64,000 bases of DNA, taken from the NCBI GenBank assembly GCA_948467545.1, contig CAOKER010000001.1, positions 124,001 through 188,000 of the forward strand, written 5' to 3'. How positions within the stretch are numbered: position 1 is the stretch's first letter; each line of letters starts with the position of its first letter. Shown here in pieces: positions 16,195-25,875 of the stretch. This stretch comes from an uncultured Eubacteriales bacterium. GTDB lineage: Bacteria > Bacillota > Clostridia > Oscillospirales > CAG-272. The notes under the pieces were generated by a model. It was given only the letters and a program-made list of their open reading frames with translations, was not told where the DNA came from and searched no databases. The position numbers were made by a program, and so were the translations under genes.

Positions 16195-19100
16195 ATGTCA
16201 GGATTTGTTCATTTGCATCTTCACAGCGAATACAGTCTGCTGGACGGTGCGTGCAGAATAAAGGATATAGCAAAAGCGGCGGCGGAAGCAGGACATGAAG
16301 CTGTTGCTCTTACCGACCACGGAGTAATGTACGGTGCGGTCGAATTTTATCATGCGTGCAAAGAGGCCGGAGTGAAGCCGATAATCGGGTGCGAGGTTTA
16401 TGTGGCGCCGCGTTCGAGGTTTGACAAGGAGCATAAGCTCGATTCGAAAAGCAATCATCTTGTACTGCTTGTAAAGGATGAGACGGGATACCGCAATCTT
16501 TGCCATATGGTTTCACTTGCCTTTACGGAGGGATTTTATTCAAAACCGAGAGTGGATATCGAACTGCTCCGAGAAAATTCAGAGGGCCTGATCGCTCTGT
16601 CGGGCTGTCTGAGCGGCAGCATACCAAAGGCTGTTCTGAACGGAGATTATGATGAAGCCGTGCGGAGAGCGGAGGAGCTGCGGGATATTTTCGGGGCGGA
16701 AAATTTTTACCTTGAGCTGCAGTATCACGGAATACCGGGCCAAGTCAAGGTGAACCGTGCGCTTTCGGAAATATCCGTCAGAACGGGAATTCCGCTTGCG
16801 GCAACCAACGATGTCCACTACATAAAGAAAGAGGACAGTCAAATTCAGCGCGTCCTTATGGCGATTGCTACGGGAACTACGATAAGTGACGCGGACGATA
16901 AAACTTCGAATGCCGCGCTGTCATATTCCCTTGACGGTTCAATGGGAGCCTTTGTAAATGACAATTCGGATGATACGGAAAATGTAATGAGCCTGACGGC
17001 CGATTCTCGGTCAGTTTTTTCCGAGGGTATAAATTCGCCTTCTCAGCCGGTAGGAAACATGCCGGGCGGATTTTCCGGAGGACAGTTTTACTATAAGTCA
17101 ACCGAAGAAATGACGCAGATTTTTTCCGCCTTCGGCAAAGCGGTGGAAAACACGGGGAAGATTGCCGAGAGCTGTAATTTTGATTTTGATTTTTCGGAGA
17201 TAAAGCTGCCGCGTTATAAACCGGAGAGCGGTGAAACGCCGGCGGAGATGCTTCGCAGGCTTGTGACGGAGGGACTTGAGCGGCGTCTTGAGCAGGGACA
17301 GGTTGTGTATTCATCCGGACTTGGAGAGCAGGAATACCTTGGGCGCGCCGAGGACGAGCTTGCGGTAATTCACAATATGGGCTATGACGAGTATTTTCTT
17401 ATCGTCTGGGATTTTGTAACATATGCTAAGACTCACGGTGTTCCTACCGGTCCCGGAAGAGGCTCCGGAGCCGGAAGCCTTGTCGCGTATTTAATAGGAA
17501 TTACCGATATTGATTCGCTTAAATATAAACTGATATTTGAACGCTTTCTGAATCCGGAACGTATCTCCATGCCGGATTTTGACATTGATTTCAGTGATGA
17601 AAAGCGTGAAGAGGTTATAAAATATGTAACCGAAAAATACGGGCGCGACAGGGTATGCCAGATAATAACCTTCGGACGGCTTTCTGCGCGCGCCGCAGTC
17701 CGTGATGTCGGTCGGGTTCTCGGTCTGCCGTACAAAAAGGTAGATACCGCCGCAAAGCTGATTCCTCAGAAGCCGGGAATCATGCTTTCTTCGGTGCTCC
17801 GATCAGGCGAGCTGGGGAAGCTTTATGAATCGGACGTCGAGATAAAGCGTCTTATAGATATTGCTCTGTCTGTTGAGGGAATGCCGAGACATACTTCGAC
17901 GCATGCCGCAGGCGTAGTGATTACCGATAAGCCTGCCGACAGCTATCTTCCGCTTTCGGAGAGCTGCGGAACGGTTGTTACGCAGTATGCTATGGATGAT
18001 GTTACAGAGCTCGGATTGTTGAAATTCGATTTTCTTGGGCTCAGGTACCTGACGGTTATAAATGCGGCGCAGCAGCAGATTAGGGAGACTGTTCCGGATT
18101 TTGATATAGCTAAAATTTCCGAGGACGATTCGGATGCTTTTGAATTGATAAGCCGCGGAGATACCGGAGGAGTTTTTCAGCTTGAATCGGCGGGAATGCG
18201 CCGTATGCTGACCTCTTTCAAGCCTTGCTGTATAGAGGATATAATGGCTGCCATTGCGCTTTACCGTCCGGGACCGATGGATTCTATACCGAAATATCTT
18301 GCGGCGCGGGACGGAGCTGAGATCGAATATAAAATACCCGTTTTGAAGTCGATTTTGGGAGAGACCTTCGGATGTATAGTTTATCAGGAGCAGGTAATGC
18401 AGATCTGCCGTGAGGTTGCAGGTTATACCTTCGGACACGCTGATATTGTAAGGCGAGCGATTTCCAAGAAAAAAACGGGTGTTATGGAGCATGAGCGGAG
18501 CGCATTTGTCAGGGGAGCGGAGGCGAACGGAATTGCCGCGGAGCTTGCGCAGGAACTGTTCGGTGAGCTTGTCGGTTTTGCTTCGTATGCGTTCAACAAG
18601 AGCCATGCGGCAGCGTACTCTGTAACTTCGTACCGCACAGCGTGGCTCAAGGCGCATTACAGAAAGGAATATATGGCGGCGCTGCTTGTGTCTGTTCAGG
18701 GAAATGTAGACAAGCTGAGTCAGTATATGAGCGAGTGCGAAAAGGACGGAATTGCAATTCTTCCTCCGGATGTTTGCGAAAGCGGAGTGGCTTTCCGTGC
18801 CTGTGATGACGGAATCCGTTTTGGTCTTGCCGCGGTCAAGAGCGTCGGAGAGAGCTTTGCGCTTGAAATTGTAAATGAGCGTGAGAACGGAAGGTATAAG
18901 TCATTTTATGATTTTGCGGAGCGGTTGTCGGGAAAGCTGAATAAAAAGCAGGCGGAATCCCTGATAAAGGCGGGTGCCTTCGATTCTCTCGGAGTATTCA
19001 GAAGCAGACTTTTGGAGGCATATGAGCGCCTGCTTGACGATATATCGAAAAAGTCGCTTCGCGGTGTTAAAGGACAAATCGGACTTTTTGATACTGTCGA

Positions 19101-20133
19101 GGACGGCGCCGCCGAGTATTACGATGTAAGGTACAAGGAGATAGACGAGCTTCCGCTGCGGGACCGTCTTATCCAGGAGAAAGACAGCACCGGCTTTTAC
19201 TTCTCTGGGCATCCGCTTGACGGATTTCGGCTGGATTTGGACGGCAGCTCTGCGGAAAAGCTGTCGTCGCTCAGAATCCGTTTTCTTTCGCCGGATGGCA
19301 GGGAGGACGGCGCGGAGGCTTCGGTCTCTTCCGAAATGCCGTCAGAAATTTCGGACGGAAGCTCACACGAAATTTTGTCCGGAAATCCACCCGGAACCTC
19401 GCTCGGAAATTCGTCAGGAAATTCATTCATAAATTCTCAGGGAAATGCGCACGGAAATTCATCCGCAAAAAAAGAATTTGTGACGCTTGGCGGTCTTATA
19501 ACACGTATAAGCGAAAAGGACACTTCGCGCGGAGGGAAAATGGCTTTTATAACTATTGAAGACGGAACCGCATCGGCAGACGCGGTTGTCTTTCCTTCTC
19601 TTTACAGCGAAGCAAGAGGTCATATATATGTAAATCTGCCTGTACTTGTACACGGAAGCGTTTCGGTTTCGGAGTTCGGAGACCGTCAGGAGCTCAATAT
19701 AATCGCTGACGCCGTAAGGCCGCTGAGAACGGACGAGGTTGTAAAGGCGAGTCCGCAGAATGCGGGTGATTTTGGATTTGGCAGCGGTTATGGTAGCGGG
19801 TACGGAAGCGGTTCGGGACAAAATGCAGGACAAAAGAAGAACGGTGTCAGATCGGATAATCTGTCCGCAGCATCAAATCGGAGTTCGGGACGTCCTCCGA
19901 GGCTCTATCTTAAGGTTGACGATAAAAAATGCCGTCAGTATCTTAAGGTTATGAATCTTATTTCAATTTTTTCGGCGGACGGAATACCTACCGGCGGAGT
20001 TCCTGTATATGTGTATGATTCTTCGGATAAGAGCTATACTCGCTGCGAGGGCGCGGGAGTGATACTGACGCAGACAGTGTATGATGAATTCTGCAATATA
20101 CTTGACCGCGAAAGTGTGGTCTATCGGAACTGA
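16195..20133 (+). CDS. dnaE: DNA polymerase III alpha subunit (DnaE type)
   Basis: 1312 aa replicative polymerase, longer than the usual ~1150-1200. In order: an N-terminal PHP domain (FVHLHLHSEYSLLDG), the polymerase core with GPGRGSGAGSL and catalytic aspartates in MPDFDIDF (~residues 459-466), FAAYAFNKSHAAAYS-type fingers (here FASYAFNKSHAAAYS), a helix-hairpin-helix region, and a C-terminal OB fold (FVTLGGLITRI). Three stretches are extra or low-complexity: an acidic/Ser-rich insert at ~232-294 after the PHP domain, a 12-bp-repeat linker at ~1040-1092, and a Gly-Ser linker at ~1191-1240. All are in frame and avoid catalytic motifs. Confidence 0.96.
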   Translation: MSGFVHLHLHSEYSLLDGACRIKDIAKAAAEAGHEAVALTDHGVMYGAVEFYHACKEAGVKPIIGCEVYVAPRSRFDKEHKLDSKSNHLVLLVKDETGYRNLCHMVSLAFTEGFYSKPRVDIELLRENSEGLIALSGCLSGSIPKAVLNGDYDEAVRRAEELRDIFGAENFYLELQYHGIPGQVKVNRALSEISVRTGIPLAATNDVHYIKKEDSQIQRVLMAIATGTTISDADDKTSNAALSYSLDGSMGAFVNDNSDDTENVMSLTADSRSVFSEGINSPSQPVGNMPGGFSGGQFYYKSTEEMTQIFSAFGKAVENTGKIAESCNFDFDFSEIKLPRYKPESGETPAEMLRRLVTEGLERRLEQGQVVYSSGLGEQEYLGRAEDELAVIHNMGYDEYFLIVWDFVTYAKTHGVPTGPGRGSGAGSLVAYLIGITDIDSLKYKLIFERFLNPERISMPDFDIDFSDEKREEVIKYVTEKYGRDRVCQIITFGRLSARAAVRDVGRVLGLPYKKVDTAAKLIPQKPGIMLSSVLRSGELGKLYESDVEIKRLIDIALSVEGMPRHTSTHAAGVVITDKPADSYLPLSESCGTVVTQYAMDDVTELGLLKFDFLGLRYLTVINAAQQQIRETVPDFDIAKISEDDSDAFELISRGDTGGVFQLESAGMRRMLTSFKPCCIEDIMAAIALYRPGPMDSIPKYLAARDGAEIEYKIPVLKSILGETFGCIVYQEQVMQICREVAGYTFGHADIVRRAISKKKTGVMEHERSAFVRGAEANGIAAELAQELFGELVGFASYAFNKSHAAAYSVTSYRTAWLKAHYRKEYMAALLVSVQGNVDKLSQYMSECEKDGIAILPPDVCESGVAFRACDDGIRFGLAAVKSVGESFALEIVNERENGRYKSFYDFAERLSGKLNKKQAESLIKAGAFDSLGVFRSRLLEAYERLLDDISKKSLRGVKGQIGLFDTVEDGAAEYYDVRYKEIDELPLRDRLIQEKDSTGFYFSGHPLDGFRLDLDGSSAEKLSSLRIRFLSPDGREDGAEASVSSEMPSEISDGSSHEILSGNPPGTSLGNSSGNSFINSQGNAHGNSSAKKEFVTLGGLITRISEKDTSRGGKMAFITIEDGTASADAVVFPSLYSEARGHIYVNLPVLVHGSVSVSEFGDRQELNIIADAVRPLRTDEVVKASPQNAGDFGFGSGYGSGYGSGSGQNAGQKKNGVRSDNLSAASNRSSGRPPRLYLKVDDKKCRQYLKVMNLISIFSADGIPTGGVPVYVYDSSDKSYTRCEGAGVILTQTVYDEFCNILDRESVVYRN
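19381..19464 (+). repeat. Seven in-frame 12-bp tandem repeats inside dnaE
   Basis: Seven consecutive 12-base units (consensus GGAAATTCATCC) encode GNSS-like tetrapeptides in the linker before the OB fold. The flank 19324-19380 carries related, more diverged units. Confidence 0.85.
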
Positions 20134-20483
20134 CTATATACATTCTGAATAAATTCGGCAATGGTCTGTCGTGTCATCGGATATGGCTGGCCTGATATGG
20201 GATTACTTCAATATGCGGTTATCGGATGTTGGTTTGTTGAATATGCGGATTGTCGGTGCCCGGAGATTATCGGTTTTTTTTCTGTATTCGGCGCAGATTG
20301 TATGCGTTGCTTATACATAATATCGGCCGTTCGGAGAAATAAAGTATGGTGAGATGATGCCGTAATATGCTGTGATTGTCTTGTCTATGTTATATTCTCC
20401 GGATATTATGACAATATTATGCCGGAATTCATGATATATTCAAAAAGTTGAATTATAATAGAGCGGTGGAGGTGTATGCCAAG
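20134..20483. other. Gene-free stretch between dnaE and the PBP gene
   Basis: 350 bp without a credible gene. It contains loosely repeated words (ATATGCGG, TTATCGG) and AT-rich segments near 20400 that could hold a promoter, but no site good enough to name. A 63-codon ORF here lacks a ribosome-binding site. Confidence 0.5.
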
Positions 20484-23267
20484 ATGACTAATAATGATCC
20501 TCACGGACATGAGAATATAAGACCGCAGTCTTCCGGAGGCCTGTCCGGCAGGAGCAGACGTTCTGCTCCTGCCGGGGCGAAGCACAGACGCGGGACAGCT
20601 CTGCGAAACACGAGAAACTCCGGAGGAGCTGTTGTACGTCGCGGCTCTGGCGGCAGAAGCTCTCCTGGCGGAAATCGTCCGGGAACCGACTGGAAGCAGG
20701 AACTTCGCGGCTCGCTGAAGATTGTCGGACGAGTCGCTCTGAAAGTGCTCACATATGTTGTCAACGTCTTTCTCACGCTTCTGCTTATAGGTATTATCGC
20801 AGGAACAATTATGGGATGCGCGTTTCTTTATTATATAAACAACTATGTTGACGGAAGCGTGGACGATTTTGACATGTATATGAGCGATCAGGACGCAAGT
20901 ACGTCGATTTATACTATGGACTGGACTGACAGACAGAGCGGAAGAGGGACAGAGGTTGAGATTGAAGACCAGCGTCTCTACGCAAAGGAAAACCGTCTGC
21001 TTGTTTCCTACGACAAGGTTCCGAAATATCTTATCGACGCGTATGTATCGACCGAGGATCACCGCTTCTGGGATCATTCCGGAGTCGATTGGATTCGTAC
21101 TGTACGGGCAGCGCTGAATTATTTTCTCGGTAATTCTTTCGGCGGGGCGTCGACAATAACACAGCAGGTTGTCAAGAATATTACGCAGGATGACGATGTT
21201 ACCATACAGCGAAAGGTGCAGGAGATTCTGCGTGCTCTGAATCTTGAGAAAGCAAAGGACAAGACGGAAATCATGGAGCTGTATTTGAATCTCGTCTACT
21301 GCTCGCGCGGATGTTACGGGGTTCAGTCGGCTGCGTATGTGTATTTCGGGAAGGACGTGAGCGAACTTACGCTGCTTGAATCGGTGGCGATTGCGGGAAT
21401 TACCCAAGCTCCTTCAAAATACGATCCTGTTTCAAATCCCGAAAACAATAAAATAAAACGTCAGGCAATGCTCAACAATATGTATGAGTACGGTTGTATT
21501 ACTAAGGAGGAGCTTGACGAAAACTACAACGCGGATCTTGTCCTTAATTATGACAAGGGCGGGGCGAGTACGTCAAACGGTTCTACTGTATTTACATGGT
21601 ATACGGAGGCTGTATTCGATGAGGCGGTTGAGCTTCTTATGGAAGCCAAAGGCCTGAACTATGCGGCCGCGCAGACATACCTTTATACAGGCGGACTGGA
21701 TATAGTTACGGCGCAGGATCCGGAAATTCAGAGTATTCTGGAGAATTACTATGAGAACGACAGCTCGTTTCCGCGTGTGAACAATTCGGGAGTACAGCCA
21801 GAATCGTCTATGGTTATAATTGATCCGTATACCGGAGATGTTGTTGCGCTTGTCGGAGGACGCGGACTGAAAACGCAGAATCTTATACAGAATTGCGCGA
21901 CGCAGACAACGCGCTCGCCCGGTTCTTCAATCAAGCCGCTGGCAGTTTATGCTCCGGCGCTTGAGTACGGTGTAATAAACTACGGAACTGTTGTAGACGA
22001 CAGTCCCGCGACGTTCGGGGATATTGTATATGACAGCAACGGAAACAAGACGTATACCAGACCGGACGGTTATCCTCAGAACTATAACAATAAGTTCCGC
22101 GGACTTACAACGATAGAATACGCGGTAACACATTCGCTTAATACCGTGGCTTACAAGGTTCTTGATATGCTGACGCTTGACAAGTCTTTTGACTTTGTTA
22201 AAAACAAGCTTCATATGGACAGCTTTCTTGACAATTATGAGACGACAAGCGGGGCAATTCTTTCCGACAAGGACTATTCCGCGCTCGCTCTCGGAGGTAT
22301 GAACTACGGTGTTACCCTGCTTGAAATCACCGCCGCGTATCAAATCTTCCCGAATTCCGGAGTGTATAATACCCCGCACACCATACTTCAGATAAGAGAT
22401 AAGCAGGGAAATGTAATTGTCGACAATGACATCGAGAGTGAGATTGTAATAAGCGACCAAACCGCGACGATTATGACAAAACTGCTCCAGAATGTTGTTA
22501 CCAGCGGTACGGCAAGCTCGATAACACTGAAAAACAGAGTGAATGTCGCAGGTAAAACCGGTACGACAACTGATGACCGTGACCGTTGGTTTATCGGTTA
22601 TACTCCTTATTATGTTGCGGGCGTATGGTTCGGTTATTCGATGCCGCAGAGTCTGAGCGCATTCTCCGCGTCCAAGGCGCCTTCCGTGGTGATATGGGAC
22701 GAGGTTATGAATCAGGTTCAGGATTTGGTCGAACAGAGGAATCAGGAGCGTGGAGAAGCTCTGAAATCCTTTGTGGATGCTCCGGGAGTTATTTCATGCA
22801 CATATTGCATTGATTCGGGAAAGGTATACGGGGAGAGCTGCAAGGCCGATCCCCGCGGACATAGAGTTGCGACAGGATATTTTACGCTTGCAACGATGCC
22901 GACCGAAGAGTGTGATGTGCATGTTATGGTTGATTATGATCCCGGAAACGGTGTTGCAAATTCCGGTTGTCCCGGTACAGTCAGGTATTCTCTTCTTAAT
23001 ATTAAGGGCAGAAATTTTCCTGTCCAGGTGTATATTGCGGATGCTCAGTATGCGTGGCGGCAATTACCTGCTGGTGCTTCTATGAATACAGATCCGGGAA
23101 ATTCATTCTTTGCAAATTCTCTGGAACCCGGAGTATTTTCCGGAATCAGCGGAGGAACTCATTTTAATCGCGGCTGCGCTTCGCACAGTCCGTCGTCGGG
23201 AACGGATGACGATAATGACGGTAACGGTGATGACGGCGGCAGCAACGAGACCGAAGCGGATGATTAA
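20484..23267 (+). CDS. Class A penicillin-binding protein (PBP1A-like)
   Basis: 927 aa from ATG 20484 with GGAGG 11 bases upstream. It polymerises and crosslinks peptidoglycan outside the membrane. A basic, Gly/Ser/Arg-rich cytoplasmic tail (~80 aa) precedes one membrane anchor (~residues 85-118). The GT51 glycosyltransferase domain shows STEDHRFWDHSG and GGASTITQQVVKN. The transpeptidase domain has SSIK (catalytic Ser), HSLN and AGKTGTT in order. The C-terminus is strongly acidic (DDDNDGNGDDGG). A terminator follows. Confidence 0.95.
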   Translation: MTNNDPHGHENIRPQSSGGLSGRSRRSAPAGAKHRRGTALRNTRNSGGAVVRRGSGGRSSPGGNRPGTDWKQELRGSLKIVGRVALKVLTYVVNVFLTLLLIGIIAGTIMGCAFLYYINNYVDGSVDDFDMYMSDQDASTSIYTMDWTDRQSGRGTEVEIEDQRLYAKENRLLVSYDKVPKYLIDAYVSTEDHRFWDHSGVDWIRTVRAALNYFLGNSFGGASTITQQVVKNITQDDDVTIQRKVQEILRALNLEKAKDKTEIMELYLNLVYCSRGCYGVQSAAYVYFGKDVSELTLLESVAIAGITQAPSKYDPVSNPENNKIKRQAMLNNMYEYGCITKEELDENYNADLVLNYDKGGASTSNGSTVFTWYTEAVFDEAVELLMEAKGLNYAAAQTYLYTGGLDIVTAQDPEIQSILENYYENDSSFPRVNNSGVQPESSMVIIDPYTGDVVALVGGRGLKTQNLIQNCATQTTRSPGSSIKPLAVYAPALEYGVINYGTVVDDSPATFGDIVYDSNGNKTYTRPDGYPQNYNNKFRGLTTIEYAVTHSLNTVAYKVLDMLTLDKSFDFVKNKLHMDSFLDNYETTSGAILSDKDYSALALGGMNYGVTLLEITAAYQIFPNSGVYNTPHTILQIRDKQGNVIVDNDIESEIVISDQTATIMTKLLQNVVTSGTASSITLKNRVNVAGKTGTTTDDRDRWFIGYTPYYVAGVWFGYSMPQSLSAFSASKAPSVVIWDEVMNQVQDLVEQRNQERGEALKSFVDAPGVISCTYCIDSGKVYGESCKADPRGHRVATGYFTLATMPTEECDVHVMVDYDPGNGVANSGCPGTVRYSLLNIKGRNFPVQVYIADAQYAWRQLPAGASMNTDPGNSFFANSLEPGVFSGISGGTHFNRGCASHSPSSGTDDDNDGNGDDGGSNETEADD

Positions 23268-23309
23268 CCCCGATTAATTTGGCATTTAACTTAGTATGAC
23301 ATTCAACAT

Positions 23310-23355
23310 AAAAAGCGAACCGCTCTCATATATTATGAGAGATGGTTCGCTTTTT
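23310..23355 (+). terminator. Rho-independent terminator after the PBP gene
   Basis: A long stem (AAAAAGCGAACC... pairing with ...GGTTCGCTTTTT, one internal mismatch) with a short TATT loop and a terminal T-run. Confidence 0.9.
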
Positions 23356-23482
23356 GCATAACTTTAAATATGTATGAGAGGTATAAGTCTGAAAAAATAA
23401 TTTTTCGGACGCGGTTTTTGTGATTTTCTTCCGGAGAAAACACAAAACAATCGCAGAATATCGGAAAGGAATGGTCATAGCT

Positions 23483-23998
23483 ATGAAAATTAAAAATATA
23501 TGGCAGAGGATATGCGCTGATCTGCGAAAGATAAATATCCGCACTACTCTGATATTTGCAGTCGCGGTTCTTCTGGGCGGAATTCTTGTCTCTGTTTTCG
23601 GCGGAAACCGTGGTCTTTATTCTGTGATAACACGGCCCGCTTTTGCACCGCCGGCTTTTGTTTTTGCAATTGTCTGGACGGTATTGTATTTTCTTATCGG
23701 CGCTGCGGCGGGAGCGGTTTTTGGATTTGAGGACAAATGCCTTGAAGCGGTAAAGTACAAAGGTCTCTTTCTTTTTGTTATTATGCTGTTCTTCAATTAT
23801 ATCTGGTATCCGCTCTTCTTCGGCGGAGGAATGTTCTTTATTGCGCTTCTTGATATTCTTGTCATGATAATTCTGTCGCTGGCGATAAGGAAGCTGTTCG
23901 GAAAAATTTATTTCACGGCAAAACTTATTATGACGATTTATATTATCTGGCTGATATATGCGGCTCTTTTGAATTTTGCAATTGTATTGCTGAACTGA
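23483..23998 (+). CDS. tspO: TspO/MBR family membrane protein
   Basis: 171 aa with five predicted membrane helices, the TspO fold, which binds tetrapyrroles and related ligands. Family marks are RPAFAPPAFVFAIVWTVLYF in the first loop and helix 2, and NYIWYPLFFGG. The start is ATG 23483, 12 bases after AAAGG; an in-frame ATG at 23471 abuts the SD site. It is alone between terminators and promoters. The physiological ligand in this organism is unknown. Confidence 0.92.
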   Translation: MKIKNIWQRICADLRKINIRTTLIFAVAVLLGGILVSVFGGNRGLYSVITRPAFAPPAFVFAIVWTVLYFLIGAAAGAVFGFEDKCLEAVKYKGLFLFVIMLFFNYIWYPLFFGGGMFFIALLDILVMIILSLAIRKLFGKIYFTAKLIMTIYIIWLIYAALLNFAIVLLN

Positions 23999-24041
23999 AA
24001 ACTAAATCAATCGGTATACATGCAAAAATTTCATTTTGCTA

Positions 24042-24070
24042 TTGAACTTTGCAAGAATATCTGGTATTAT
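24042..24070 (+). promoter_or_regulatory. Putative extended -10 promoter
   Basis: TTGAAC (24042-24047), 17 bases, then TATTAT (24065-24070) preceded by TGG, so an extended -10. It points at the hydrolase gene at 24242. Confidence 0.6.
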
Positions 24071-24241
24071 ATGTTATATGGAGAATATTTGCATCGGCCT
24101 GGTTTTTGCGGAGACGGCAGAATGAGGATAAATAGTATTAAAAAACGGTAAAAATGTTTTTGCGGTCAGAGAAATAAAACATATTACTGCGGTTTGTTTA
24201 CAATGACTGCATGCGTTATTTAAGTGAAAGGCATATTAAAA

Positions 24242-25759
24242 ATGGATGCAAAGCGGAAAGCTGTATATGTCGCGCTGTTTGTATGCGCCGCAATGCTTAT
24301 TGTTTTTATAAAATCGGTGCTGCAGTGCGGCGGAGAAACCGCCGCACGCTCGGATGAACAGGATTCTCAGGGGAATATTTCAATGTCGATAACAAATCCG
24401 AACCGTGAAATCAGGGGTGTATGGATAGCTTCGGTCTATAATATTAATTTTCCGTCCTCTAAAAATCTGAGTGCCGACAACTTAATGAAAGAGCTGGATG
24501 ACATCGTAAAAACTGCTTCCGCCAACGGACTGAATACAATTTTGTTTCAGGTTCGGCCTATGTGCGACGCTCTCTACAAATCGTCTCTTTTTCCGGTGTC
24601 CGCAGTTGTTTCGGACGATCGTATTCTGCCCGACGGACTCGATCCGCTTGCATATATAATCGAGGCGGCTCATGCGGAGGATATTGCGGTGTATGCATGG
24701 ATCAATCCATTCCGTGTTACCACCGGAGGTGCGGACAGTATGGAGGCGGCACTGGAGGCGCTTCCGGATACGAGTCCGGCAAAACAAAATCCCGAGTGGT
24801 GTGTTTTTTATAACAAACAGCTTTTGCTGAATCCCGGACTGCCGGAGGTTCGTAAGCTTGTTTCGGACGGCGTATCTGAGATTGTCGGAGGATATTCGGT
24901 TGACGGAATTATTTTCGACGATTATTTTTATCCTTACCCTGCCGAGGGTGAAACCTATGATGATTCCGACGCGTATGCGCTGTACGGCGGAGGACTTGAG
25001 CTTGAGGATTTCAGACGGGAATCGGTAAATGCTCTTGTGAAAGAGTGTTATTCGGCGGTGAAGGCCTGCGGTACTCTTTGTAATTTCGGAGTTTCTCCGT
25101 TCGGGATATGGCGCAATTCTTCCACGGACGGGAACGGAAGCGAAACGTCAGGTCTTCAGGCGTATGACAGCTTGTACTGTGATGCGCTGGCGTGGGCAAA
25201 GGGCGGATACGTCGATTTTCTTGCCCCGCAGATTTATTGGCAGTTTACAAATGAAAGAGCGCCGTACGAGACGCTGCTCGACTGGTGGAATTCGTCTCTT
25301 GACGGGACAGGCGTGAAGCTTCTCATTTCTCACGGTGCGTATAATTCAGCCGAGTGGGGAACAGAAGGAGAAATCGAGCGCCAGGTTACTGCCGCGAGAC
25401 AAAGACTTTGTTATTACGGAAGTCTTCAGTACGGCTATGCGTCTATAAAGGCGAATGAAATGAATCTCGAAAGTCAGCTTGCGGCTGTTTACTGCGACGA
25501 TATAATATATTCAGATTCGATTTCCGACGGAAAGGAATTCGAGGTATATACTCCGGAACACGGCTCTTCTGTGGGCGACGGCGAGGTTATAATATCCGGC
25601 ATTTCCGATCCGGGAGTTTCACTTTCGGTTGACGGAAAATCTGTCGGAAGAAATAAGGACGGGAGCTTTGAATTGATTTTGTCTCTGTCTCGCGGAAAAA
25701 ACACATTTGAATTTATTCAGGGTGAAAAAACGTACGAATATATATTGTACGGAAATTAA
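24242..25759 (+). CDS. Glycosyl-hydrolase-like family 10 protein (GHL10, YngK type)
   Basis: 505 aa. It has an N-terminal membrane anchor or uncleaved signal (about residues 10-28), then the GHL10 TIM-barrel: REIRGVWIASVYNINFPS, GLNTILFQVRPMCDALYKSSLFP, YAWINPFRV, and an acidic pair in DGIIFDDYFYPYP that is typical of the catalytic strand. A small beta-rich C-terminal domain (about residues 420-505) looks like a carbohydrate- or wall-binding module. These proteins act outside the cell on glycans, possibly peptidoglycan; the substrate is not shown. ATG 24242 lies ~10 bases after GAAAGG. Confidence 0.88.
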   Translation: MDAKRKAVYVALFVCAAMLIVFIKSVLQCGGETAARSDEQDSQGNISMSITNPNREIRGVWIASVYNINFPSSKNLSADNLMKELDDIVKTASANGLNTILFQVRPMCDALYKSSLFPVSAVVSDDRILPDGLDPLAYIIEAAHAEDIAVYAWINPFRVTTGGADSMEAALEALPDTSPAKQNPEWCVFYNKQLLLNPGLPEVRKLVSDGVSEIVGGYSVDGIIFDDYFYPYPAEGETYDDSDAYALYGGGLELEDFRRESVNALVKECYSAVKACGTLCNFGVSPFGIWRNSSTDGNGSETSGLQAYDSLYCDALAWAKGGYVDFLAPQIYWQFTNERAPYETLLDWWNSSLDGTGVKLLISHGAYNSAEWGTEGEIERQVTAARQRLCYYGSLQYGYASIKANEMNLESQLAAVYCDDIIYSDSISDGKEFEVYTPEHGSSVGDGEVIISGISDPGVSLSVDGKSVGRNKDGSFELILSLSRGKNTFEFIQGEKTYEYILYGN

Positions 25760-25875
25760 ATTACCATATTTTTAGGGGTACCATTTTCTCTGTCGCTCGC
25801 TTATAATGTAAGTGATGACTATCTGTATGCCGGCGGGTTTCCGGCTTTCAGTAAAAATATTACGGAGTGATAGAG

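Noticed and set aside
20161..20352. 63-codon ORF between dnaE and the PBP gene
   Set aside because: No SD site, cysteine/tryptophan-rich chance composition, repetitive underlying DNA.
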